This document shows positions 38,066-45,272 of a DNA stretch of 64,000 nt, one piece after another (position 1 is the stretch's first letter; every line of letters starts with the position of its first letter). Source of the stretch: Nitrospira sp. MA-1 (GTDB taxonomy: Bacteria; Nitrospirota; Nitrospiria; Nitrospirales; UBA8639); assembly GCA_032139905.1 (NCBI GenBank), contig JAQJDB010000007.1, positions 310,001 to 374,000 on the forward strand, read 5' to 3'. The translations under genes were made by a program, and so were the position numbers. Below the pieces are notes generated by a model that was not told where the DNA came from, did no database searches, and saw only the letters and a list, made by a program, of their open reading frames with translations.

Positions 38066-39340
38066 ATGAACGTATTCATCATAGGCAACGGTGGACGAGA
38101 ACATGCACTCGCGTGGAAGCTTGCGCAATCCCCTCGCGTGACCAAACTCTTTTGTGCCCCCGGCAATGCGGGGATCGCACAGGTAGCCGAATGTGTGCCA
38201 CTTCAGGTGGACGACCCTGAAGGCCTCAAGCACTTCGCACAAACCCACGAAATTAATCTGACGCTGGTTGGACCGGAACTGCCGCTCTCCCTAGGTATCG
38301 TCGACGAATTCCGAAAATCCCATATGCGGATTTTTGGTCCCACCCGCAATGCGGCCCTCATTGAATCCAGTAAATCGTTTGCCAAAGAACTCATGGTGCG
38401 GGAAAAAATCCCCACCCCATCTTCCCACACGTTTGACAAACTGGAGCCGGCGTTAACCTATCTGGAATCCTGTCCGCTCCCGGTCGTCGTGAAAGCAGAT
38501 GGTCTGGCGCAAGGCAAAGGGGTCATCATCTGTGCGACCAGGGCCGAGGCCCGTGAGGCAGTTTGCAGCATGCTGGAAGAGCAGCGCTTTGGAAAGGCCG
38601 GCGCCCGGGTGGTGCTGGAAGAATTTCTTGATGGAGAAGAACTCACGGTCATGGCCTTTGCCGATGGTCGTACCGTTATTCCGATGCTGCCTGCTCAGGA
38701 TCATAAGCGAATCGGTGAGGGGGACACCGGTCTCAATACCGGAGGGATGGGGGCCTATGCACCGGCCCCGTTGGGAACACCGGAACTCCGGCAGCGGATT
38801 CTTGATGAGGTGTTGTGTCCGGCGGTCACAGGGTTGTCCCGGGTGGGGAGTCCATTTTACGGCGTGTTGTACGCGGGGATTATGGTGAAGGATGGGAACC
38901 CGTATGTGCTGGAATTTAACGCCCGCTTTGGTGATCCTGAAACGCAGGTCGTGTTGCCACTCTTAAAAACGGATTTGCTTGATGTGCTTGAAGCCGTGGT
39001 CGAACATCGTTTGGACCAACTGCAGGTAGAGTGGCATGATCAGGCGGCCGTGTGTGTAGTATTGACCTCCGGCGGATATCCAGGGTCCTATCAAACGGGT
39101 CTCCCGATCACCGGCCTGCCGGAAAAAGAGTCGAAGTCCGTCATGGTGTTTCATGCCGGGACCACTCATGCCAATGAAAAGATTGTCACGAATGGGGGGC
39201 GGGTCTTAGGGGTGACCGGGCTTGATTCAACCCTGGCGGGAGCCAGAGATCATGCCAATCAGGCCCTCGCCTCGATTCAGTTTAAAGGCCGGTACTTTCG
39301 TTCGGACATTGGCCACCGCGTGCTGCAGGTTCCATCCTGA
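38066..39340 (+). CDS. purD: Phosphoribosylamine-glycine ligase
   Basis: A 424-residue ATP-grasp enzyme that makes GAR in purine synthesis. It begins MNVFIIGNGGREHALAWKL, the family's signature start, which fixes the start codon despite a weak ribosome site. It contains the ATP-grasp lysine segment VVVKADGLAQGKGV, the GARVVLEEFLDGEE loop and EFNARFGDPETQ. It lies 189 bases after purH, the usual purHD pairing. Confidence 0.96.
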   Translation: MNVFIIGNGGREHALAWKLAQSPRVTKLFCAPGNAGIAQVAECVPLQVDDPEGLKHFAQTHEINLTLVGPELPLSLGIVDEFRKSHMRIFGPTRNAALIESSKSFAKELMVREKIPTPSSHTFDKLEPALTYLESCPLPVVVKADGLAQGKGVIICATRAEAREAVCSMLEEQRFGKAGARVVLEEFLDGEELTVMAFADGRTVIPMLPAQDHKRIGEGDTGLNTGGMGAYAPAPLGTPELRQRILDEVLCPAVTGLSRVGSPFYGVLYAGIMVKDGNPYVLEFNARFGDPETQVVLPLLKTDLLDVLEAVVEHRLDQLQVEWHDQAAVCVVLTSGGYPGSYQTGLPITGLPEKESKSVMVFHAGTTHANEKIVTNGGRVLGVTGLDSTLAGARDHANQALASIQFKGRYFRSDIGHRVLQVPS

Positions 39341-39357
39341 TTTAAGAGGCCCCTCCT

Positions 39358-40005
39358 GTGGCCACCGTTCTCCAACTCAATTCCCCACCATCGCCTCAAC
39401 TGATTCATCAGGTTGCGCAATGTCTTCAGGATGGCGGAGTCGTGGCTCTGCCGACCGACAGCTTTTACGCGCTCGCGGTGAGTCCCTTCAATGAGATGGC
39501 ATTAGAGCGGCTGATGGATATCAAAGGCGAACGCAACCACAAACCCTTTCCGGTGTTAGTGGGTGACCCATCGCAACTGGACTGGCTGACGGAAGTGATT
39601 CCCGATGTCGCTCGAACACTTATGAAAGAGTTCTGGCCCGGTTTGCTCACCTTGATCTTTCAGGCTCGTTCAACTTTGTCTCCCATTCTGACCGGCGGCC
39701 AGGGAACCATTGGTATCCGGCAGCCGAATGATCCACGAGTCTGCGAACTCATGACGCACATCGGGCCGCTTACCGGCACTAGCGCCAATCGAAGCGGGCA
39801 GCCGCCGGCAGAATCCGTGGGAGATGTAATGGAACAATTAGGGGCAATGGTTGATGTGATTGTTGATGGTGGCCCTACGCCCGGTGGTCAACCCTCTACC
39901 GTACTCCAGGTTTTGCCAGAGGCTCGTATCCTTCGTGAAGGGGCTATTTCCCGCCTGAAACTTCAAGAAGTCCTTGCCTGCAAAGGAAAATCTCTTTCCT
40001 GGTAG
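39358..40005 (+). CDS. YrdC/Sua5 family protein, probable threonylcarbamoyl-AMP synthase
   Basis: A 215-residue single-domain member of the Sua5/YciO/YrdC family. The KGERNHKPFPVLV segment is the nucleotide and bicarbonate binding motif, and SANRSGQP the second conserved loop. TsaC/Sua5 makes the threonylcarbamoyl donor for the t6A modification of tRNA; the YciO subgroup has uncertain function and cannot be excluded. The start is GTG, 17 bases after the purD stop. Confidence 0.82.
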   Translation: MATVLQLNSPPSPQLIHQVAQCLQDGGVVALPTDSFYALAVSPFNEMALERLMDIKGERNHKPFPVLVGDPSQLDWLTEVIPDVARTLMKEFWPGLLTLIFQARSTLSPILTGGQGTIGIRQPNDPRVCELMTHIGPLTGTSANRSGQPPAESVGDVMEQLGAMVDVIVDGGPTPGGQPSTVLQVLPEARILREGAISRLKLQEVLACKGKSLSW

Positions 40006-40141
40006 GTTTCTGAGAAATTCTCAAACATCATTGAATGAATGAGATTGGTCCCCTTCACCATCTGCTCTCCTGTTTTGTCTGCATGGGGCGTTGTCCTAAG
40101 GCAACCAAGGAAAATGAAATTGTTGTGTTTAAGAAAACCTC

Positions 40142-40181
40142 TTGAAGTATCTGATCTATTGGATATAATCTTACTAGTAAG
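40142..40181 (+). promoter_or_regulatory. Promoter and palindromic operator of the toxin-antitoxin pair
   Basis: TTGAAG (40142-40147) and a perfect TATAAT (40164-40169) are 16 bases apart. Directly after the -10 box lies the perfect 12-base palindrome CTTACTAGTAAG (40170-40181), followed by AAGGAGG and the antitoxin ATG at 40203. A palindrome overlapping the transcription start is where AbrB/MazE-type antitoxins are expected to bind and repress their own operon. Confidence 0.65.
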
Positions 40182-40202
40182 TTTATAGAAAAGGAGGATA
40201 AC

Positions 40203-40466
40203 ATGGCGTCTATAGCCACAACAAAACTTTCGTCCAAGGGCCAAGTCGTCATTCCGGAAGAGATACGAAAACAACTGGGCTTAAAAGAAGGCGATCAATT
40301 TGTGGTCGTGGGGCAAGATGACGCGGTCATTCTGAAAAGCATCAAAAAGCCTGTCTTGAATGAATTTGATTCGCTTATCGATAAGGCCAGGCGGCAGGCG
40401 AGGGACGCCAGGTTGAAGCGTTCGGACATTGGGAAGGCCATTGCCAAAGTCAGAACCACTTCATGA
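40203..40466 (+). CDS. AbrB/MazE-type antitoxin
   Basis: An 87-residue protein with an N-terminal swapped-hairpin AbrB/SpoVT DNA-binding domain: TKLSSKGQVVIPEEIRKQLGLKEGDQF is the signature. The C-terminal helical part would bind and neutralise the toxin. The toxin gene overlaps its end by four bases (ATGA), giving tight coupling. Excellent ribosome site AAGGAGG. Confidence 0.9.
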   Translation: MASIATTKLSSKGQVVIPEEIRKQLGLKEGDQFVVVGQDDAVILKSIKKPVLNEFDSLIDKARRQARDARLKRSDIGKAIAKVRTTS

Positions 40467-40876
40467 GGCTCGTCCTTGACACCAATGTCTTTATTTCTGG
40501 TGTGTTTTTCGCTGGACCGCCTTTTGATATTCTGAAATCTTGGAGAGTTGGCCAAATTGAAATTGTCGTCTCTGCTGAAATTCTTGACGAATACCGACGA
40601 GTTGGAGTTGAGCTGTCCGAGAAATACACAGAAGTTGACCTTACTCCGTTTCTCGAGCTTCTGATCTCCCATGCCATCGTCGTTCATGCACCCCCCTTGG
40701 ATGAACGTGTGTGCTCCGATCCTGATGATGATAAATTTATGGCTTGTGCTCTGGCAGGCCGGTCAAAATTTATTTGCAGTGGTGATAAGGCCCTCCTGAA
40801 GATATCGGGATACAAGGGGATTTCGGTCGTGACACCCAGAGTATTCGTGGATCAATACCTGCCACAAAAGAAATAA
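40463..40876 (+). CDS. PIN-domain toxin
   Basis: A 137-residue PIN nuclease of the putative toxin-antitoxin family COG1569. Acidic active-site residues are visible in LDTNVFISG (D6), the SAEILDEY segment, DPDDDKFMA and SGDKALL. Such toxins cleave RNA. Paired with the AbrB-type antitoxin and located about 720 bases before the cassette array. Confidence 0.9.
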   Translation: MRLVLDTNVFISGVFFAGPPFDILKSWRVGQIEIVVSAEILDEYRRVGVELSEKYTEVDLTPFLELLISHAIVVHAPPLDERVCSDPDDDKFMACALAGRSKFICSGDKALLKISGYKGISVVTPRVFVDQYLPQKK

Positions 40877-41596
40877 CCAATTGGTTGTTGACCTCCTTTT
40901 CCAACTAAGTCTCTTGGCAGGGGCCTGTCCTGTTGAAGTGTTTGACTATTTGACATAATTCGTGAGTTGAGCAAGGATTCGTCTGGAATACCAGCGGTTC
41001 TAATATGGTTCCGGCCTTACAGATTTAAAATGTGTTTCGGGAATTCATTTTAGCCTCTTCCATTAAAAAAGGCTGGCAGGTGAACGCATCGTATTTTGCT
41101 CACCAACTCTTGTGTCAACGTAATGTTCTATGTTGCCGGGACTCGCCCCGGCTGGCGAGGCCCTTTTGTTTCGGCAAAAGGTCCCAAAACCAGTGACGCC
41201 CCGTCTGGCCTCATTGAAAGGGGATGGACGCAAGGCTGAAGAGGGCGGACCAACTCGCTCCGCTCAAACAAGGCCCGCCAGCGGATGAGAGCGTCCATCT
41301 CTAGGGCCAGACGGCAGGCGTCGGGCTATAAGTGGTACTTTTAGAAACGCTCATACTAAGAACGAGGAGCTAAAAATTCTGCATGATTCGTTTGGAGGCT
41401 GGCGGATGGTTTCATCATCTTTCTTGATGCGGAAAGCAGGGAAGACGGACGGGACTTGCAGCCTTTTGTCTTCAAAAACGGAATGTGGGTTGGTTCTAAG
41501 GTATGAGAAACATGAAGGAATCGCAGTCAAATGGATTTGGACTTGCCCGGATAAAATGCATAAGCGAGCGAGCTTTACAGACCAATATACTCACTA
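40877..41596. other. Gene-free segment preceding the cassette array
   Basis: About 720 bases without a convincing gene. A second promoter-like pair, TTGAAG (40933) and CATAAT (40954), resembles that of the toxin-antitoxin operon. A strongly palindromic element occupies 41138-41322. A 63-codon plus-strand frame (41406-41597) ends exactly at the first cassette boundary but has no ribosome site. No integrase gene or attI site can be identified. Confidence 0.45.
41138..41322. repeat. Nested palindromic element, possible dispersed repeat or structured RNA
   Basis: Several inverted repeats are nested or adjacent. CTCGCC (41142-41147) pairs with GGCGAG (41154-41159). CCTTTTG (41162-41168) pairs with CAAAAGG (41175-41181). 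GACGCCCCGTCTGGCC (41195-41210) pairs imperfectly with the complement at 41305-41322, enclosing GATGGACGC (41223-41231), which pairs with GCGTCCATC (41291-41299). The long arms suggest a folded RNA or a small non-autonomous mobile repeat. No ORF inside. Confidence 0.5.
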
Positions 41597-41636
41597 GTTA
41601 GATTCTTGCGTGCCGAAGAGGGAAGAGAAAATATAA

Positions 41637-42689
41637 ATGATGAATAAAGAACTTGAAAAGCTGTTTAATCCTCCATGGTTAGAATCAATTAAGAGACTCC
41701 AAAAGCAGACGGATCTTGCTATTTTAGCGTTACGAGAGTCTGAAGCTTTACGCTCCATCAAAACACTAGGTGAATCTGCCAGGCTGGCTTCTTTAGCATT
41801 TTGTGAATCGGACCTAATGAAGACTGCTCGGATGGTTGCAGAAAGCAGCAAACTGGCGTCGCTCGCGTTCCGCGAGTCAGATGCCATGAGGTTAATCAAA
41901 GAGATGACAGAATCAAGTCGCTTTGCTGCACTCGCATTGCAAGAATCAGAAGCAATGAAATCTTTCAGAGCTGTTGCGGAATCAACTAGATTATCTGCTA
42001 TTGCATTCCAGCAATCTGAGACGACAAAGCAACTCAAGTGTCTCGCTGAAACCAGCCAGCTAGCTTCTATTGCGCTAAAGCAATCGAAAGCTTTTGAAAA
42101 GTTGTCACAGCTCAGCAATCTGGAGTCATTTAAAGCTCTTTCTCGCTTGATAAATTCTCCGTTCCCTGAACAGGCATCTTTAGCGTTTGTGATAGATATG
42201 GCGTATTCAGAAGCGATTGACGACTCTCTTATAGAAATAGATGCTGAAATAAGAGAAGAAATATCGTCCGTAACTGACTTTAATGCGCTACCAGAAAAAA
42301 CAAAAAGTATCTTACTTTACCTGTATCACACCTATTTTTTGCCGGTTTTATTAAGCTGTTTGTCGGCATACGTAATGACAAATGCGGTTAAAGCTAAAAT
42401 AGAAACTGTTAGAGTAACCACGCCTGGTGAGGCGAGAGCTTTTGTTAGAGAGACCAACAGAAAATTCGATCGGTCTGCGTTAAAAGCGTTTCGTATCACA
42501 ACAGCTAATGCATTGAACTTTAGAGACAATTCCAGCATGAAATCTGAAATTATCACGACTCTGCCAGTTGGAACTTTGGTCGAAGTTATAGATAAATCCA
42601 ATCGGTCTTGGCTACTCGTTGAAGTCGAAATTGATGGTGAACTTGAGCAAGGATGGATTTTTAGACGTTACACAGCGTATTTCAGATGA
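41637..42689 (+). CDS. Cassette-borne protein with six 23-residue repeats and a C-terminal SH3-like domain
   Basis: A 350-residue protein carried by cassette 1. Residues 23-160 are six tandem copies of a 23-residue unit of the form ESxxLASLAFxESxxMKxxRxxA, predicted to form amphipathic helices. A hydrophobic stretch near 225-245 (LLYLYHTYFLPVLLSCLSAYV) may be a transmembrane helix. The C-terminus (about 285-350) resembles a bacterial SH3 domain (ALNFRDNSSMKSEIITTLPVGTLVEVIDKSNRSWLLVE split over its strands). The gene is AT-richer than the core genome. Function unknown; a role at the envelope is possible. Confidence 0.72.
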   Translation: MMNKELEKLFNPPWLESIKRLQKQTDLAILALRESEALRSIKTLGESARLASLAFCESDLMKTARMVAESSKLASLAFRESDAMRLIKEMTESSRFAALALQESEAMKSFRAVAESTRLSAIAFQQSETTKQLKCLAETSQLASIALKQSKAFEKLSQLSNLESFKALSRLINSPFPEQASLAFVIDMAYSEAIDDSLIEIDAEIREEISSVTDFNALPEKTKSILLYLYHTYFLPVLLSCLSAYVMTNAVKAKIETVRVTTPGEARAFVRETNRKFDRSALKAFRITTANALNFRDNSSMKSEIITTLPVGTLVEVIDKSNRSWLLVEVEIDGELEQGWIFRRYTAYFR

Positions 42690-42761
42690 ATCTAACTAAG
42701 CGCTGCTTTCGGATAAATTTTACGCTGGGCTCTAAATTTGCCGCAGAGCGCGGCGTTCAGC
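42690..42761 (+). other. attC site 1
   Basis: 72 bases. R'' ATCTAAC at 42690-42696, L'' GCGCTGC at 42700-42706, L' as GCAG (42743-42746) plus CGC (42749-42751) separated by two extrahelical bases, R' GTTCAGC at 42755-42761. The unpaired bases give the asymmetry that selects the recombining strand. It immediately follows the stop codon of the cassette 1 gene. Confidence 0.8.
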
Positions 42762-42954
42762 CGACCGCAGGCGGCGGACGGGGTGCTGACGGAGTTGACG
42801 GGGGCCGTGGCTGCTCGACGTGAAATAGAGGGGAATTGATGAGCGGTCGGCTGAACAGAGTCGTGTCTGGCCGTGCGTTCCAGCCCCCCTGCGGCAACCG
42901 AACGCGCGGCTCGAATCGACGAGCCATCGGCCCGCCTCTCAGCCGCGCACTCTG
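42756..42954 (+). mobile_element. Cassette 2, about 199 bp with no substantial ORF
   Basis: The cassette opens with TTCAGCCGACCGC, and its complement GCGGTCGGCTGAAC at 42843-42856 starts the attC. No ORF over about 45 codons fits inside; a frame of 43 codons beginning at the ATG near 42839 runs through the attC into the next cassette. A near-copy forms cassette 4. Such cassettes may carry a promoter or a small RNA. Confidence 0.75.
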
Positions 42955-42960
42955 TTATGC
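42850..42960 (+). other. attC site 2
   Basis: 111 bases. R'' GCTGAAC at 42850-42856 and R' GTTATGC at 42954-42960. AACAGAGT (42854-42861) pairs fully with ACTCTGTT (42949-42956), and an inner arm pairs GGCCGTGCGTTC (42869-42880) with GAACGCGCGGC (42900-42910). Confidence 0.75.
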
Positions 42961-42978
42961 CGCCTCGTAGGTCCGAAA

Positions 42979-43743
42979 ATGTCCAGTTCTCCTACTGACC
43001 ATCGCCCACTCCAGGGCGGCGTACTAATCATCGGCTCGCTCCTTTGGCGTGAAGATGACATCCGGTCAAAGTGGCGGAGCCGTCTAGATATGGAGCGAAA
43101 GCAGCGTATTCATGCTCCAATACGGTATGGCCGACTGTCTGCAAAAAACACCGATAGTCCGTCGTACACCATGGTTTTCGCGCGTTCCTGCGCGCGACCT
43201 CGGCGGCGTCTCGGCACAGCGTGGGCGGTCCCGTTTCGAACACCAACGGATGGGGAGGAGGAATTGAGGGTCGAAGCCTCGGAGCTTGCGCGGGCAGAGA
43301 CAAATCGCGCGACCTATAGTCAACTGTCTAATGACTGGTTTACCGTGGGCATCATTGTCAATCCACACAGCCCAATGCGCCGCGACATTCAGAAGTGGTG
43401 GGGCCGAGTCTATGGGCAAATTCGGGATGATCACGACCTTCGACGTATCCATCTGAAGTCTGAAGGATCCATCATCACTCGTGACGGCTGTGTTCGCGTA
43501 TCGTGGCCGGACATCGTGGAAAGTGGCGGCACGCTCGATTACGATTACCTGCTCGCCACGCCAACAGTCCCGGAGATCAGCGGTGGTCGGTATCCAACCG
43601 TGCGGCAGATCGCGTCTTCTTGGGCTAGAAACGACGAGTACTTCCGACGAAACATTGATTCTTTCATAACCACGGCCCAGGACCGCGAGCTCCAGAAGCA
43701 CTTGGAGCGCGGGCGTTCAGTCGGCGGCATAACGGAGGTGTGA
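42979..43743 (+). CDS. Cassette-borne protein of unknown function
   Basis: A 254-residue soluble protein in cassette 3, unrecognised. The opening GGVLIIGSLLW followed by a PIRYGRLS segment loosely recalls the YGSL motif region of gamma-glutamylcyclotransferase-like folds, but this is not enough to assign it. Its coding sequence reaches into the attC R'' box; the stop codon follows ten bases later. It is flanked on both sides by the two related ORF-less cassettes. Confidence 0.65.
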   Translation: MSSSPTDHRPLQGGVLIIGSLLWREDDIRSKWRSRLDMERKQRIHAPIRYGRLSAKNTDSPSYTMVFARSCARPRRRLGTAWAVPFRTPTDGEEELRVEASELARAETNRATYSQLSNDWFTVGIIVNPHSPMRRDIQKWWGRVYGQIRDDHDLRRIHLKSEGSIITRDGCVRVSWPDIVESGGTLDYDYLLATPTVPEISGGRYPTVRQIASSWARNDEYFRRNIDSFITTAQDRELQKHLERGRSVGGITEV

Positions 43744-43851
43744 AGCTGACGGGCGGATTGTTCTGTCGCGGAGCTGCTGGTGAGAACTCGTATCGCAGTT
43801 CAGTTGGTGTTCCGCTGGTGTGGCCCGCAGCTTACACTAATTGCGTTCAGC
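43727..43851 (+). other. attC site 3
   Basis: 125 bases. R'' GCATAAC at 43727-43733 and R' GTTCAGC at 43845-43851. The inner arms GTGTGAAGCTGACGGGC (43738-43754) and GCCCGCAGCTTACAC (43823-43837) pair almost completely, with two extrahelical bases, as in a canonical attC hairpin. Confidence 0.82.
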
Positions 43852-44043
43852 CGACCGCAGGCGGCGGACGGGGTGCTGACAAAGTTGAAGGGGCTGTGGC
43901 TACTCGATGTGGGATAGATTGAAATTGATGAGCGGTCGGCTGAACAGAGACCTCGTCTGGCCGTGCGTACCCGCCGCCTTCGGCAGCCGAACGCGCGGCT
44001 CGAATCGACGGGCCTCCGCCCCACCACTCAATTGCGGACTCTA
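43846..44043 (+). mobile_element. Cassette 4, near-copy of ORF-less cassette 2
   Basis: About 198 bases beginning with the same TTCAGCCGACCGCAGGCGGC as cassette 2 and highly similar throughout, with differences clustered in the centre and near the 3' end. A 39-codon frame starting near 43928 (MSGRLNRDL...) shares its first seven residues with the corresponding frame of cassette 2. Confidence 0.75.
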
Positions 44044-44049
44044 TTAGCC
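43939..44049 (+). other. attC site 4 with an altered crossover base
   Basis: 111 bases. R'' GCTGAAC at 43939-43945. The R' box reads ATTAGCC at 44043-44049: the otherwise invariant G of the GTT crossover triplet is A. AACAGAG (43943-43949) pairs with CTCTATT with one mismatch. This site may recombine poorly. Confidence 0.68.
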
Positions 44050-44058
44050 CAAAAAAAC

Positions 44059-45183
44059 ATGGAACAAAAAGACAATAAATGGCCAGCTTCCAGGATAGTT
44101 CATCTGGTGGGAGGGTGTAGGGCAATAAATAATCAAGACCCAAAAGTTCAATTTGATCCACATACACTTGGGGGAAAACAAGCGCAATTTCAAATAAATC
44201 AATATGGTGCCATTTTCCACAGCCTGGAATCATTAGGGTTCGGCGTTATTGGTGTTGATTTCTATTCACATTTTTTGGAAGCAAAAGGAAGTGTACCTCC
44301 TAATTGGAGGTCATATCACCGAACAAGTCATACTTCATGGCCCACGGAAGAGGTCGCTCAAAAGTGGAGGAATATTGGCCATGCAGCATTTAAACAAAAA
44401 AATGGGAAATTATGGGACATTGCAAGTCGAATTGGATACCAATTAAGAGTGTGTGATTGGAGGCTCAGGGAAATTTCAGAAGCATACTGCAATCAACTTA
44501 TCGCACAAATTCAATTAAAGAGCTTTAAGGTCGGTCAAAAATATGAGGATGGTTTTTCTTGGTTATCTTATTTATCTATTCAGTCATTTTTAGTCGATGC
44601 CTGCATACTGAGGGATTATTTATCTGAATTCATGGCGGATTTTATTTACAACGGCACGGTTGAGTTGGGTAACCTCAGAATTACTGCTATGGGTGCCTTC
44701 AAAAAAAAGGTGTTAAATAAAATCACCGAACCTGACGGTTTTACACGAGAACTCATTTATGCAACCAGCAATGGTGGCTGGTTAACGTTACTTGGCAATT
44801 ACAGAGATATGGTCGTGCATTCTGCTCCACTTGTCCAAGCAGAAAGAAAATTATTTTCAGTATGTAATGAACTTAAAATTATTGGTGGTGGGAGCATGCC
44901 TATCATCTGTTGTCCAATTCCAGAAAACCCTGATGAAATTTCAAGCTCACGCTCAACAGGTAGCCATTTTGAAGATTTTGAAAAACAATTCAATGTTTTT
45001 GTCGAGGCTGCCAAAGGGGACATTCCAATGATTGATGGGCTGGACTATGCGAGTGCAGCTCTTGGTAATCTTGCAAAATTATCTGAAAAAGCGGCAGAAA
45101 AATCTCCAATTGTTCCGGAAATGATGGTAATTGACTCTTCTAATATTATTGGTGAAATAAAAACCACTAGACATATGGGCTAA
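44059..45183 (+). CDS. Cassette-borne protein, possibly HEPN-like
   Basis: A 374-residue protein in cassette 5. The open frame extends back to 43963 but that part is attC sequence read as protein, so the ATG at 44059 is used. It is strikingly AT-rich compared with flanking DNA, indicating foreign origin. Residues around NYRDMVVHSAPL fit the R-D-x3-H pattern of HEPN ribonuclease or HEPN-like helical bundles found in defence genes; the rest is unrecognised. The stop codon TAA lies within the attC R'' box. Confidence 0.65.
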   Translation: MEQKDNKWPASRIVHLVGGCRAINNQDPKVQFDPHTLGGKQAQFQINQYGAIFHSLESLGFGVIGVDFYSHFLEAKGSVPPNWRSYHRTSHTSWPTEEVAQKWRNIGHAAFKQKNGKLWDIASRIGYQLRVCDWRLREISEAYCNQLIAQIQLKSFKVGQKYEDGFSWLSYLSIQSFLVDACILRDYLSEFMADFIYNGTVELGNLRITAMGAFKKKVLNKITEPDGFTRELIYATSNGGWLTLLGNYRDMVVHSAPLVQAERKLFSVCNELKIIGGGSMPIICCPIPENPDEISSSRSTGSHFEDFEKQFNVFVEAAKGDIPMIDGLDYASAALGNLAKLSEKAAEKSPIVPEMMVIDSSNIIGEIKTTRHMG

Positions 45184-45254
45184 CCAGGCGCTGTACCAGA
45201 CTGGTTAAGGCTCCGTGGCGCTAAGGCCGCAAGTTCGGGGCTGGCTGGTTAGCA
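45178..45254 (+). other. attC site 5
   Basis: 77 bases. R'' GGCTAAC at 45178-45184 and R' GTTAGCA at 45248-45254. GCTAACCAG (45179-45187) pairs perfectly with CTGGTTAGC (45245-45253). Confidence 0.8.
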
Positions 45255-45272
45255 TCCGATTGGACACCGCCA

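Larger units (their letters stand above)
41597..45254 (+). mobile_element. Integron gene-cassette array lacking an integrase (CALIN-type)
   Basis: Five successive cassettes end in attC sites. At each boundary the first bases of a cassette (GTTRRRY-like) are the exact reverse complement of the R'' box near its own end: GTTAGAT at 41597 with ATCTAAC at 42690; GTTCAGC at 42755 with GCTGAAC at 42850; GTTATGC at 42954 with GCATAAC at 43727; GTTCAGC at 43845 with GCTGAAC at 43939; and TTAGCC at 44044 with GGCTAAC at 45178. This pairing is what excision as a circle by IntI requires and is very unlikely by chance five times in a row. All cassette ORFs of size read in the same direction. A sixth cassette begins at 45249 but its attC looks incomplete. 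No intI gene lies in the window. Confidence 0.85.

Noticed and set aside
40877-41596. Possible attI site or integrase remnant ahead of the array
   Set aside because: GTTAGAT at 41597 is a good crossover box, but no tyrosine-recombinase motif or matching upstream half-site could be found, so neither is claimed.
41406-41597. 63-codon frame ending at the first cassette boundary
   Set aside because: No ribosome site and no recognisable protein features; kept only as a remark because its stop coincides with the crossover point.
43963-44058. N-terminal extension of the cassette 5 gene by 32 codons
   Set aside because: These codons are the palindromic attC4 read as protein; the ATG at 44059 just inside the new cassette is the natural start.
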